64,000 bases of DNA. Source: Paenibacillus alkalitolerans (GTDB lineage Bacteria; Bacillota; Bacilli; Paenibacillales; YIM-B00363). The DNA lies in NCBI RefSeq assembly GCF_016482785.1, contig NZ_JAEMXM010000021.1, forward strand, positions 1 through 64,000, in the 5' to 3' direction. Positions 17,951 through 25,821 of the stretch are shown here, piece by piece. Every line of letters begins with the position of its first letter. Positions within the stretch are counted from its first letter, which is position 1. The notes below the pieces were generated by a model. It was not told the DNA's origin, searched no databases, and saw only the letters and a list, made by a program, of their open reading frames with translations. The translations under genes and the position numbers were made by a program.

Positions 17951-18654
17951 GTTGTTTTGACTCCTTTCGTGTTCCTGCGTTGATAACGTTCGCACATTTG
18001 CACCGCCATATCATGAATGCTCTCCCGCAAAGACTCAGGTTCAACGACCTCCGCTTCCATCCCAAGAGAATAGAAGTAACGAATAAACCATTTCCACTCG
18101 GAAGGCGGACAAATAAAATCGAGTTCCCATTCTTCATCGGACACCGCTCGAATACGTTCGCCAATGTGCTCGTCCTGCTCGACTTGAAGCATACCCTTGT
18201 AGGTCAATATGGCTCTGATGCGGGTCGGCTGCATTTGCGGTTGTTCCGGGACAACGCGTTCCGTTTCCGGCTGTTCAGGCGGGGCGGTCACTTCGATGGA
18301 ATCGATCCGGTCGATCCGGAATGTCCGGTCCTCTCCGTGAGTGTGGGAATATGCATCGCAATACCAGAACCCGTTGGCTATCACAACCCGATTCGGCTTA
18401 ATCTGCAGCCAACGCCGATGACGCTGCGACCGGTAAAAAATGTTCAGCCATTTGCCCTCTGAAGTGTAGTTGAACGGCACGCCTATCTCTGCTAACGACT
18501 GCATGTCGCGAAGAATCGTGCGCTTGGACACTTCAAATTTTGCCGCAAGAGATTGCGCCGTTTCTTGCCGCTGCTGCAGCGCCAACAATATCGCAAACAG
18601 CCTGTCCTTTCGCTTCACGCTCAGCGCCCCCGTCCGTTTCTTACAATATAGCAT
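17947..18654 (-). CDS. WYL-domain transcriptional regulator, shortened
   Basis: A 235-residue regulator. Residues about 14-60 form an HTH_11 winged helix (TAQSLAAKFEVSKRTILRDM). A WYL-type domain follows (LQIKPNRVVIANGFWYCDAY, then TFRIDRIDSI) and a C-terminal WCX-like part. Most relatives have about 300 residues, with roughly 60-70 between the winged helix and the WYL domain; here EIGVPFNY runs almost straight into the WYL region, so that linker appears deleted. An inverted repeat just upstream of the start is a candidate operator. A GTG at 18618 is an alternative start. It is divergent from the nitrilase-family gene. Confidence 0.82.
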   Translation of the reverse strand: MLYCKKRTGALSVKRKDRLFAILLALQQRQETAQSLAAKFEVSKRTILRDMQSLAEIGVPFNYTSEGKWLNIFYRSQRHRRWLQIKPNRVVIANGFWYCDAYSHTHGEDRTFRIDRIDSIEVTAPPEQPETERVVPEQPQMQPTRIRAILTYKGMLQVEQDEHIGERIRAVSDEEWELDFICPPSEWKWFIRYFYSLGMEAEVVEPESLRESIHDMAVQMCERYQRRNTKGVKTT

Positions 18655-18657
18655 AGT

Positions 18658-18684
18658 ATTGGTGACACTTTGTTTGTCACCAAT
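18658..18684. promoter_or_regulatory. Inverted-repeat operator upstream of WYL regulator
   Basis: ATTGGTGACA and its exact complement TGTCACCAAT are separated by seven bases. The site starts four bases upstream of the WYL start codon and lies in the region shared with the nitrilase-family gene. Its symmetry and place suggest autoregulation by the WYL protein; that link is inferred. Confidence 0.7.
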
Positions 18685-18777
18685 TCGAAAAGCTGCTATC
18701 GAACAAAATACTCTTCATAGCGAAGCGGTTTCATAGTACAATTTGTTAAATATCAATGAGGGAGACGGTGACTTTCA

Positions 18778-19548
18778 GTGGAAACGAAAAAAGAATACAA
18801 ATTTGCCTTGGTGCAGATGAAAAGTGAAAAAGCGGCCGTCGACCGTAATCTGCAATCGATGAGCGAATATATCGCCGCAGCGCAAGCCAATAATGTTGAT
18901 TTCATATGTTTTCCCGAAATGAACATCACCGGTTACATTGATCCCGCGAAATTTCCGAATGCCGTTATATCCATTGATCACCAAGCGGTCAGCGAAGTCA
19001 TCCGTTTAAGCGGCCACTATTCTATTTGCGTCATTGCCGGATTTGTGGAATATAACCCGAACGGCAAGCCGTATATCAATCAATTTGTTGCTCACAACGG
19101 GACATTGCTGGGATCGTATAGAAAGAAAACCATTAAAGACGGAGAGGAGTATTGGTTCACTCCCGGCGATCAACAACCGATATTTAATGTATCCGGACTC
19201 ACATTCGGTTTATCCGTCTGCGCCGACATAGACGATCCGGACATATTTCGTGAATATGCTCGGAAAGGCGCCGATATCGTATTTGAAAGCGCCGCTCCCG
19301 GTTTGTACGGGGAACAGGAAACACGGAATTGGTCATCCGGTTTTAACTGGTGGAGAAGCAACTGCATGGAGAAATTGGGGAAGTACGCTGCCGATAATTC
19401 AATGTTTATTGGAGTTTCCACACAGGCAGGGCGTACAATCGACGAAGACTTTCCCGGTGGAGGATATCTCTTCGATCCGAGAGGGAAATGTACGGCTGAA
19501 TCGGGAAACTGGAGTGAAGGCGTTCTTCATACGCAAATTCTAACCTGA
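18778..19548 (+). CDS. Carbon-nitrogen hydrolase (nitrilase family)
   Basis: A 256-residue cytoplasmic enzyme of the nitrilase superfamily. The Glu-Lys-Cys triad is visible: Glu47 in FPEMNITGY, Lys116 in YRKKTI and Cys148 in SVCADID. Such enzymes hydrolyse amides, nitriles or carbamoyl groups; the substrate is not predictable from the sequence. The start is GTG with GAGGGAG upstream. It is divergent from the WYL regulator, which probably controls it, and ends at a strong hairpin. Confidence 0.88.
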   Translation: METKKEYKFALVQMKSEKAAVDRNLQSMSEYIAAAQANNVDFICFPEMNITGYIDPAKFPNAVISIDHQAVSEVIRLSGHYSICVIAGFVEYNPNGKPYINQFVAHNGTLLGSYRKKTIKDGEEYWFTPGDQQPIFNVSGLTFGLSVCADIDDPDIFREYARKGADIVFESAAPGLYGEQETRNWSSGFNWWRSNCMEKLGKYAADNSMFIGVSTQAGRTIDEDFPGGGYLFDPRGKCTAESGNWSEGVLHTQILT

Positions 19549-19555
19549 TCGGATA

Positions 19556-19577
19556 AAGGCTGCCGGCCGGCAGCCTT
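19556..19577. terminator. Bidirectional hairpin between convergent genes
   Basis: AAGGCTGCCGG and its exact complement abut, forming a 22-bp palindrome between the convergent nitrilase-family and methyltransferase genes. U-runs are poor on both sides, so it may serve as a weak shared terminator. Confidence 0.65.
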
Positions 19578-19583
19578 CCTGTG

Positions 19584-20372
19584 TTAGCCAGTTGCTTTAG
19601 CGTGAATAAGATAGAAAAAATTCGTAACCTTGATTCCCTTGCCGGCCGCATGCCGTTCAAAGAGGGTATTGACACCGTTAAAACACGTCTCCCGAACGTA
19701 TTGGGCGAACCGTTCGCTTTGTCCGAAGCTTAACATGATTAGTATGTCTTCGGGTGTCGGTATCCATATAATTTCCTTCAGCTTTCTCAAGCGAATGTCA
19801 GATAAGCCGCTTAATTCCAGCCGTTCTTCGATCTTATCCAATATCGGCGTTCCTCTAGCCGGCGGCGGAAACAAGCCGGGAAAGCAAAGTCCAAGTTCGC
19901 CTTCTTCGCCGTCGCCGTCTCCGGGATGGTATAACAATATGTCGCCTCCCGGCCGGACAATCCGATTCCCTTCCCGATACCAACTGCTCGGACCTTTCTT
20001 CGTATATGCAACGTCGAAATAATGATCCGGAAACGGCAGTCCGTCATGCGTTCGCCCGGTAACAAACCGTACATTCGGTTTTCGGTACCGGTTCGCAGTC
20101 GCGATAAATCCTTCCGTCATGTCGTAACCGACCACTTCTTCCGCAGCATCCGCCCATCGGTTCGTGTACTCACCGTGGCCGCAGCCCACATCAAGCACTT
20201 TCCCGTGCAACAGCTTCGAAAGCTCTTCGGTCAAAATGTCCTCAGACGCAGTTCCTTCGTGGTAATATTTCCAGGTGAATTCGTACTTCCCGGTTTGAGC
20301 GGCCAATTGACTGCACCATTCTTTGGTTTGCCCTCTCAAATAATCCGCATGCAGAGTCAGATCGGGAAACAT
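19584..20372 (-). CDS. Class I SAM-dependent methyltransferase
   Basis: A 262-residue methyltransferase. Motif I is VLDVGCGHGEYT (about 59-70), followed by the acidic VVGYDMTEGFI and a post-motif GLPFPDHYFDVAYTKKGPS. The acceptor is unknown. A purine-rich GGAGGTG lies thirteen bases before the ATG. The segment after motif IV has an unusual Asp/Gly/Glu-rich loop (HPGDGDGEEGELG). Confidence 0.88.
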   Translation of the reverse strand: MFPDLTLHADYLRGQTKEWCSQLAAQTGKYEFTWKYYHEGTASEDILTEELSKLLHGKVLDVGCGHGEYTNRWADAAEEVVGYDMTEGFIATANRYRKPNVRFVTGRTHDGLPFPDHYFDVAYTKKGPSSWYREGNRIVRPGGDILLYHPGDGDGEEGELGLCFPGLFPPPARGTPILDKIEERLELSGLSDIRLRKLKEIIWIPTPEDILIMLSFGQSERFAQYVRETCFNGVNTLFERHAAGKGIKVTNFFYLIHAKATG

Positions 20373-20475
20373 GTTTTCGTATCAGCACCTCCACAATGGG
20401 TTTTGCCGGCCGGCTTATATACAATAAAGAAAATTTTTCCGAAAGTATAGACTTATATTAGCGTCCACACCAAAG

Positions 20476-20492
20476 GACACCGTTTCGGTGTC
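20476..20492. terminator. Small hairpin in the divergent intergenic region
   Basis: GACACC-GTTTC-GGTGTC followed by TTGTTTGTG resembles a compact rho-independent terminator. It lies between two divergent genes, upstream of the secreted-protein gene at 20597, so it may be an attenuator or simply a dispersed element; the same GACACC/GGTGTC stem recurs at 21797. Confidence 0.5.
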
Positions 20493-20596
20493 TTGTTTGT
20501 GTTAAAATTTATCATCGTTTCTTAATCTGATTTTCAGGTTTCTCGTGTATGATAGCGGTATCACAGCAACCGACGACGAAGAAAGGATGGTGCCGG

Positions 20597-20995
20597 ATGA
20601 TACATGCCAAAAGGATGCTCATGCTCGGTACATTGGCCGTAGCGGTTGCGCTGGGGTCTCAAGTTACGGAGAGGGATACCGCGAAGGCGGATCCGTCTTC
20701 GAAGACGATGAACCCGGGCACCGAAGAGGACGAATTTCTCCAAGTGCTGGGGGCATCTTCAGAGGAGGAAGTCAGGGAAGCATTATACAAAGGGGCTACG
20801 CTGGCAGAGATCGCCAGAAACAACGACCGCGATCCGCAAGACGTCGTATGTCTGCAGATGCGCGAATTAATGCGGCAGCTGGAACTACGACTCGAGCGCG
20901 GGAGCATTTCGCCGGAGACGTTCGCTCTTCAGATGGATGAGATCGAAGAAATCGTCAAACATAGCGTGTACGGTGCGCAACCGGAGATTGCTTGA
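20597..20995 (+). CDS. Small secreted protein with one helical repeat unit
   Basis: A 132-residue protein with an N-terminal signal (MLMLGTLAVAVALG) and a short acidic mature part. The block KGATLAEIARNNDRDPQDVV, a helix, then a turn with SISPETFALQMDEIEEIV matches the repeat of the secreted protein at 21829-22635 (GKTLAEIAEEQGVSRDSL and KLTAEQAEEQISKLTEKVE). Function unknown; it may be surface-associated or act in spores. ATG 20597 is chosen because of AAAGGATGG upstream. Confidence 0.78.
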   Translation: MIHAKRMLMLGTLAVAVALGSQVTERDTAKADPSSKTMNPGTEEDEFLQVLGASSEEEVREALYKGATLAEIARNNDRDPQDVVCLQMRELMRQLELRLERGSISPETFALQMDEIEEIVKHSVYGAQPEIA

Positions 20996-21043
20996 TCGCC
21001 GCATTTCGAGCCGGTACATAGCCATCCGGTCATTAACATAGTT

Positions 21044-21373
21044 TTAAGGGAAATCGCGGTCATATGGATGGCTCAAGCCGGCCAATCGATGAACAATAGA
21101 AGATAAAAGCTTGTCATCTTTCTTTGAGGGAGCACTTGAATATTCATTTACGGCGACATATAATTCTTCAACCGCATAGCGCGGATCCCGCTCCCGGTAC
21201 GGTTCCTCAGAGGCAGGATGACTTACGGCTCCGTTCGTCAGCTTGCTGAAGTCGTCGTCGTTCATCTCGAGGATATACCCCCTAAGTTCGCGTACCTTCT
21301 CCTGTACCTGATGAGGTAAGTCATCAATTTTCCCAAGATCATCGAGGATAGCTTTCACTTCATTTTTTTCCAT
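21044..21373 (-). CDS. Hypothetical 109-residue acidic protein
   Basis: A soluble, charged, helix-rich protein (EVKAILDDLGKIDDLPHQV, then EELYVAVNEYSSAPS). No signal, membrane segment or known motif was recognised. GGAGAACATCAACGA precedes the ATG, a reasonable ribosome site. The operator pair at 21543-21699 lies about 170-330 bases upstream and may control it. Confidence 0.65.
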   Translation of the reverse strand: MEKNEVKAILDDLGKIDDLPHQVQEKVRELRGYILEMNDDDFSKLTNGAVSHPASEEPYRERDPRYAVEELYVAVNEYSSAPSKKDDKLLSSIVHRLAGLSHPYDRDFP

Positions 21374-21542
21374 TCGTTGATGTTCTCCTCTAATCGTAGT
21401 TCATGTATGTAAACTTTTGATGCGTTCCTTTTTCATCTTTTCCGATATTTTCTAATTATTTCCCAAATCGCCTGTTATGATAAGTCAGAGCAACCATCTT
21501 AGATATCAATATTCCCTTTCGCAGGTACTTGTTCTGCGCTCC

Positions 21543-21699
21543 CTTTCAATCTGTACCGGTACAGATGCATAAAACAATCGAAAATCACCGCAAATTTATC
21601 GTTATCTTAAAGATCTGTATCGGTCAACCGCCTATATTTCCCCAATTATTTTACAAAATACAACATTAATTTATAATCTGTACCGGTACAGATTGAAAG
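21543..21699. promoter_or_regulatory. Inverted pair of 24-bp operators with an embedded promoter
   Basis: CTTTCAATCTGTACCGGTAC... at 21543-21566 is the exact reverse complement of 21676-21699. Each copy contains the 18-bp palindrome ATCTGTACC/GGTACAGAT with a central CG, as in LacI-family operators. A degenerate half site (AGATCTGTATCGGT) lies near 21611. On the plus strand TTTACA (21650-21655), 16 bases, TATAAT (21672-21677) form a promoter whose -10 runs into the right-hand operator. No convincing gene follows it; the minus-strand gene at 21044-21373 lies on the other side. Confidence 0.75.
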
Positions 21700-21791
21700 A
21701 GTCGGGGAGATGAATATCAGGGGAGGACGGTGGCAAGAAATCGGATGAACATTAAGCATGAAATTGCCGTGCTGCCGGATACAGGCAATCA

Positions 21792-21819
21792 AAAAAGACA
21801 CCATTTTCGGTGTCTTTTT
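21792..21819 (-). terminator. Rho-independent terminator of the secreted repeat protein gene
   Basis: AAAAAGACACC and GGTGTCTTTTT enclose a six-base loop ten bases beyond the stop of the 21829-22635 gene. The stem has a T-run on both strands. Confidence 0.85.
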
Positions 21820-21828
21820 GTTCAAGGG

Positions 21829-22635
21829 TTAAGTATTTGTGCTTGTGCCGGTTGCATCGCCGGCGCCTGCATCAACCGGAGGAATTTCGCGGCCAGGACC
21901 GCCGAACCCTTTATGTCCCCTGCCGCCCATAAAGCCGGTTCCGTTCACCATGTCTTCCACCTTCTCGGTCAGCTTCGAAATTTGCTCCTCTGCCTGTTCT
22001 GCCGTTAGCTTGCCGTCCGTTACCGCTTGATTGATTCGTTCGGTAAGGGCTTTGACCTGCGCGTCAATAACTTTTTGCACTTCAACGCCTTTTTCCTTCG
22101 CCACATCAGCGAGCGATTTCCCTGAGATTAACGCCTCTTTCAATTCCTCGTTCGTCAACCCGAGCACTTCCGCCGCCGCGCTCAAATCGCCCCCTCCAAA
22201 CATATGACCGCCGAATCCCCGATGCTTGCCGAATCCTATTTCCTGAAACTTCGAATCGATCATCGTGTCGAGATTTTCGCCGAACTGTTTCTTCTGCTCC
22301 TCGATTTTCGCGTTGAACGATTCGGAGAGCGCCTGTTTTAGGCTGTCGCGGGACACTCCTTGCTCTTCGGCGATTTCGGCGAGCGTTTTGCCCTCTTTCA
22401 CCTTTGCTTGAAATGCCGCCTGATCAAGCTTCAGCACATCCAGCACTTCTTGGCTGACAATTCCAAAATGTCCCCAGCCGCGGTAGTCGATCTTGCTTTC
22501 AACAGTTGCACTGCCGGACTGCGTTCCTGAAGCCGCATCCGAACTCGTTCCAGAGCTCGTGGCCGCGTAGGCGGTAAGCGGGATTACGGCCGCAAGCGCT
22601 GCGGCAATTCCAAGGGTCTTGACTGACTTCTTCAT
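21829..22635 (-). CDS. Secreted protein with two helical repeat units
   Basis: A 268-residue exported protein. The signal peptide ends near TAYAA-TSS; a Ser/Thr/Gly linker follows. Two repeat units start with LDQAAFQAKVKEGKTLAEIA (about 70-90) and LTNEELKEALISGKSLADVA, each continuing with a KG/QGV turn and a long helix. Gly/Phe/His-rich loops (GKHRGFGGHMFGGGD, GFMGGRGHKGFGGPG) separate them and could bind metal. Function unknown; similar proteins are common in Paenibacillus. GAGGAATGAGAAGATG gives a good start. Confidence 0.82.
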   Translation of the reverse strand: MKKSVKTLGIAAALAAVIPLTAYAATSSGTSSDAASGTQSGSATVESKIDYRGWGHFGIVSQEVLDVLKLDQAAFQAKVKEGKTLAEIAEEQGVSRDSLKQALSESFNAKIEEQKKQFGENLDTMIDSKFQEIGFGKHRGFGGHMFGGGDLSAAAEVLGLTNEELKEALISGKSLADVAKEKGVEVQKVIDAQVKALTERINQAVTDGKLTAEQAEEQISKLTEKVEDMVNGTGFMGGRGHKGFGGPGREIPPVDAGAGDATGTSTNT

Positions 22636-22774
22636 CTTCTCATTCCTCCTATATCTGATTGGTATTACAAGATCCAGTATAGGCAGACTTCCTTAAAGTG
22701 AGATGAGTCCAAGCTGAAAGAAAAATGAGGCAAAGCTGAAAGTTTGCTGAACGGATGAAAGCCTCCGTTGCGGC

Positions 22775-23800
22775 TTAGAATATCGAATAAATCAGTTTGG
22801 CGGCAAAATAGTTGAACGGAATGCCGATCGAGAGATTGAGCGGGAAAGTGATTCCCAACGCGAGTCCGAGGTATGTGGACGGATTTGCCTGCGGGACGGC
22901 CGATCTTAACGCAGCCGGGGCCGCTATGTAGGAAGCGCTGCCGGACAGCACCCCCATTAGCGCGGCGCCTCCAAGCGACAGACCTGTCCATTTGCCGCAA
23001 AGCACCCCCAACAAGCCGTAAACTAAGGGAGCCAGCAATGCAAACCCGATAAGTGCAGAGTTCTTTGTTCCCGCTTCCCTTAATTGAGCGCCGCAGACGA
23101 TCCCCATAGTCAATAAAAACAGGATTAATACCCCTCTGTACAAATCAATAAACAAAGGTTGTATAACGGACCTCGCCTCCACACCGCACGCCCATCCTAT
23201 GAGCAGTCCGCCAAGAAGAAGCAAGATGCTCTTGCTGATGAGCGTTTCGCGGACGATGCGAAGATCGACATGCTTCATGGATACAGGAATCCACCGGGAA
23301 TGAAACGTAGCCGAGCTTGCTTGTTTACCCGTCGACGTTCCTGACTTGAAGGCGTTTAGGACCATTAAGGATATCATGATTGCAGGAACTTCCATCACCG
23401 CGACAACCGCGCTCATAAATCCTTCGTAAGGCACCCCCGTTCCTTGCAAAAAATCCGCCCCCGCACCATATGTGACAATACTGACCGAACCGTAAGTCGC
23501 GGCGATCGCCACAGCATGATATTCGTCAATGTTGCGTTTCAATAAAAACAAGATCGTAACGAGCGGGATAAAGCAGCCGAGCAGTACTCCCCCCAACAGC
23601 GGTTTCACCAACTCCGTTACCGGGTATTTCGACAGCTCTATTCCTCCTTTAAGCCCGATCGCCAATAGCAAATAGATGCTTAAAGAATCGCTTAATCCTT
23701 TCGGCACGGCCAGATCCGATTTCAAAAGCGAGGCCGCCAAACCAAGCATAAACACTAATACTGCCGGAGAAATAATATTGCTGATCAGAATGTCCGACAT
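22775..23800 (-). CDS. sbtA: SbtA-type sodium-dependent bicarbonate transporter
   Basis: A 341-residue membrane protein with about ten hydrophobic segments and the internal two-fold repeat of the SbtA family (formerly DUF897). Conserved glycine/serine stretches are seen at AIAATYGSVSIVTYGAGADF and at MGVLSGSASYIAAPAALRSA, the two broken-helix regions that bind bicarbonate and sodium. It should take up bicarbonate in heterotrophic growth for carboxylases. ATG 23800 follows AAGGGGAACGAGC. No SbtB/PII-like partner is adjacent; instead a DUF2294 protein is encoded upstream. Confidence 0.88.
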   Translation of the reverse strand: MSDILISNIISPAVLVFMLGLAASLLKSDLAVPKGLSDSLSIYLLLAIGLKGGIELSKYPVTELVKPLLGGVLLGCFIPLVTILFLLKRNIDEYHAVAIAATYGSVSIVTYGAGADFLQGTGVPYEGFMSAVVAVMEVPAIMISLMVLNAFKSGTSTGKQASSATFHSRWIPVSMKHVDLRIVRETLISKSILLLLGGLLIGWACGVEARSVIQPLFIDLYRGVLILFLLTMGIVCGAQLREAGTKNSALIGFALLAPLVYGLLGVLCGKWTGLSLGGAALMGVLSGSASYIAAPAALRSAVPQANPSTYLGLALGITFPLNLSIGIPFNYFAAKLIYSIF

Positions 23801-23823
23801 GCTCGTTCCCCTTTCTAAATTAA

Positions 23824-23887
23824 AAACCGGCAATTACCCGAACCGCGGAAGCGAATTCCTTCCATAGTTCCGAATAATTGCCGGTTT
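23824..23887 (-). promoter_or_regulatory. Long hairpin with U-run in the sbtA leader
   Basis: A 13-bp perfect outer stem, AAACCGGCAATTA / TAATTGCCGGTTT, encloses about 38 bases that pair again imperfectly (CGGAAC... with GGTTCG). Read towards sbtA it ends in TTTTTA, 24 bases before the start codon. It may be the terminator of the DUF2294 gene or an attenuator controlling sbtA. Confidence 0.65.
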
Positions 23888-23943
23888 ATTCACAACTCGT
23901 CGTTTTGACGCTTTGTTAGTCTCCTGGCATGCAGCTAATGCAG

Positions 23944-24312
23944 CTATTTGTTTATTAAGCGTTCTTCGAGGTTGCCGTCCAATATAAATACCATCATCCG
24001 TTCGCCGCTGCGTGTCGATATATCCGTATGGAACGAGACGACACGCTGGCCCGTCACCTCAAAAATCAACTCTCCAAGCTGATCGCGGCCGGCCTCCACC
24101 AAATCGGAGCGAATCCGCTTGATCGAAAGCATCCCGTCTTTCTCGGAAGAGAGCAGCTTTTCCGCAGGCGTAAGAACGCCCTTGAGCAAGACAACGACCA
24201 TATTCCGGACGATATCCGCCTTGACCACTACCGATCCGCGGCCGAGAAAGTCCTTCTCCCATTGGGTTAATGCTTTGCTGACTTCGGCTTCAACCATTCC
24301 CTTGGTCTTCAT
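23944..24312 (-). CDS. DUF2294 family protein (YbcI-like)
   Basis: A 122-residue cytoplasmic protein of the DUF2294 family: GRGSVVVKADIVRNMVVVLL, then LTPAEKLLSSEKDG and VSFHTDISTRSGERMMVFIL. From memory, the B. subtilis member YbcI is encoded beside the DAB-type inorganic carbon uptake genes, and here the neighbour is an SbtA bicarbonate transporter, so a role in inorganic carbon handling is suggested. ATG 24312 follows GGGGGAATGCG. Confidence 0.8.
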   Translation of the reverse strand: MKTKGMVEAEVSKALTQWEKDFLGRGSVVVKADIVRNMVVVLLKGVLTPAEKLLSSEKDGMLSIKRIRSDLVEAGRDQLGELIFEVTGQRVVSFHTDISTRSGERMMVFILDGNLEERLINK

Positions 24313-24381
24313 CGCATTCCCCCGGTACAAATGTTCTAAGCCATTATACCGAAAAAATTATCTTTGTCAAACTCGCTGCCG

Positions 24382-25794
24382 CTAGAAACGGAAATATTCC
24401 TTCGCGTTGTTATAGCAAATGTTTTGCACAATCTCGCCCAGCAGTTCCATATCGTCAGGGAACTCTCCGTTCTCGACCCATTCGCCGATCAGGTTGCAAA
24501 GAATTCTTCGGAAGTACTCGTGTCTCGTGTACGACAAGAAACTTCTCGAATCCGTCAGCATGCCGACGAACCGGCTGAGCAGCCCGACATCGGCAAGCGT
24601 CTTGAGCTGCGCGATCATGCCTTCTTTCGTATCGTTGAACCACCAGGCAGAGCCGAATTGCATTTTACCCGGAATGCCGCCGCCTTGATAGCTGCCGATG
24701 ATCGTCGCAAGAAGATGGTTCTGCGTTGGGTTCAAAGAATAAAGTATCGTCTTCGGGAGCGCGTTTTCTTTGTCTAGCGAATCGAGCAGCCGGGATAACG
24801 GATACGCGATCGTACTGTCGTTCATCGAATCGTACCCGGTATCCGGACCGAGTGTTGCAAACATACGGCTGTTGTTGTTCCGGGCGGCGTTGATATGGTA
24901 CTGCATCGCCCATCCCCGCTCCGCATACAGCTTGCCCAAGAACAACAGCGTATGCGTCTTGTATTTCTGCTCGTCCTCCAAGCTGACGGTTTCGCCTTTC
25001 AGCGCCCTGGCGAAAATACCCGCCGCTTCTTCCTTCGTCGATTCCGCATACGGCACATAATCGAGCGCATGGTCGGACACCCGGCCGCCGACGGAATGGA
25101 AAAATTCAACTCGCGACTCCAAGGCGGCAAGAAAATCATCATACCCGCCGATCGATAGGGCGGAAACTTCCTCGAGTTTACGCAACCAATCTTGAAATCC
25201 TTTGCGGTTGATTTCCAACCCTTTATCCGGGCGGAACGACGGAAGCACCGCTACAGGAAAATCGCCCTCACCTTTGAGCTTTACATGATACTCCAACGAA
25301 TCGGCAGGATCGTCGGTGGTGCAAACGACCTTCACGTTGGACTTCGTAATCAGGTCACGCGCCCCGAACCCTTCGCCGTTGAGTTGAGCGTTGACCTTGT
25401 CCCATATGACAGGAGCGTTCTTTTCGTTAATCAGCTCTTGTACTCCGAAATATGTTCTCAACTCAAGATGCGACCAATGGTACAGAGGATTGCCGATCGT
25501 CATCGGCATCGTCTTCGCATACGCCACAAACTTATCGTAGTCGCTCGCGTCGCCGGTAATGTACTTCTCCTCGACGCCGTTGGCGCGCATCGCTCTCCAC
25601 TTGTAATGGTCCCCGTATAACCATACTTCCGTTATGTTTTTATACGTCTTATTCTCGTATATTTCTTTCGGGCTCAAGTGGCAGTGATAGTCTATGATCG
25701 GCATCTGCTTGGCGTAATCGTGATAAAGGGTTTTCGCAGTCTTGTTCGATAATAGAAAATGTTCGTTCATAAAAGCCGCCGTTGCCGTTGCCAT
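24382..25794 (-). CDS. uxaC: Uronate isomerase
   Basis: A 470-residue member of the amidohydrolase-fold uronate isomerases. It converts D-galacturonate to D-tagaturonate and D-glucuronate to D-fructuronate. The N-terminal metal motif PIIDYHCHLSPKEIY, the WLYGDHYKWRAMRANG segment and the C-terminal YTRHEYFRRILCNLIG are characteristic and the length is usual. ATG 25794 is chosen: AAGGTGG lies eight bases upstream. It is the last gene of the uxaE operon. Confidence 0.96.
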   Translation of the reverse strand: MATATAAFMNEHFLLSNKTAKTLYHDYAKQMPIIDYHCHLSPKEIYENKTYKNITEVWLYGDHYKWRAMRANGVEEKYITGDASDYDKFVAYAKTMPMTIGNPLYHWSHLELRTYFGVQELINEKNAPVIWDKVNAQLNGEGFGARDLITKSNVKVVCTTDDPADSLEYHVKLKGEGDFPVAVLPSFRPDKGLEINRKGFQDWLRKLEEVSALSIGGYDDFLAALESRVEFFHSVGGRVSDHALDYVPYAESTKEEAAGIFARALKGETVSLEDEQKYKTHTLLFLGKLYAERGWAMQYHINAARNNNSRMFATLGPDTGYDSMNDSTIAYPLSRLLDSLDKENALPKTILYSLNPTQNHLLATIIGSYQGGGIPGKMQFGSAWWFNDTKEGMIAQLKTLADVGLLSRFVGMLTDSRSFLSYTRHEYFRRILCNLIGEWVENGEFPDDMELLGEIVQNICYNNAKEYFRF

Positions 25795-25821
25795 ATGTTC
25801 ATCCACCTTTCTTGTATCCGT

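Noticed and set aside
21730-22008. Plus-strand gene behind the operator promoter
   Set aside because: A GTG follows AGGGGAGGA too closely, the frame runs into a terminator and then antisense into the secreted protein gene, and the product has no recognisable feature.
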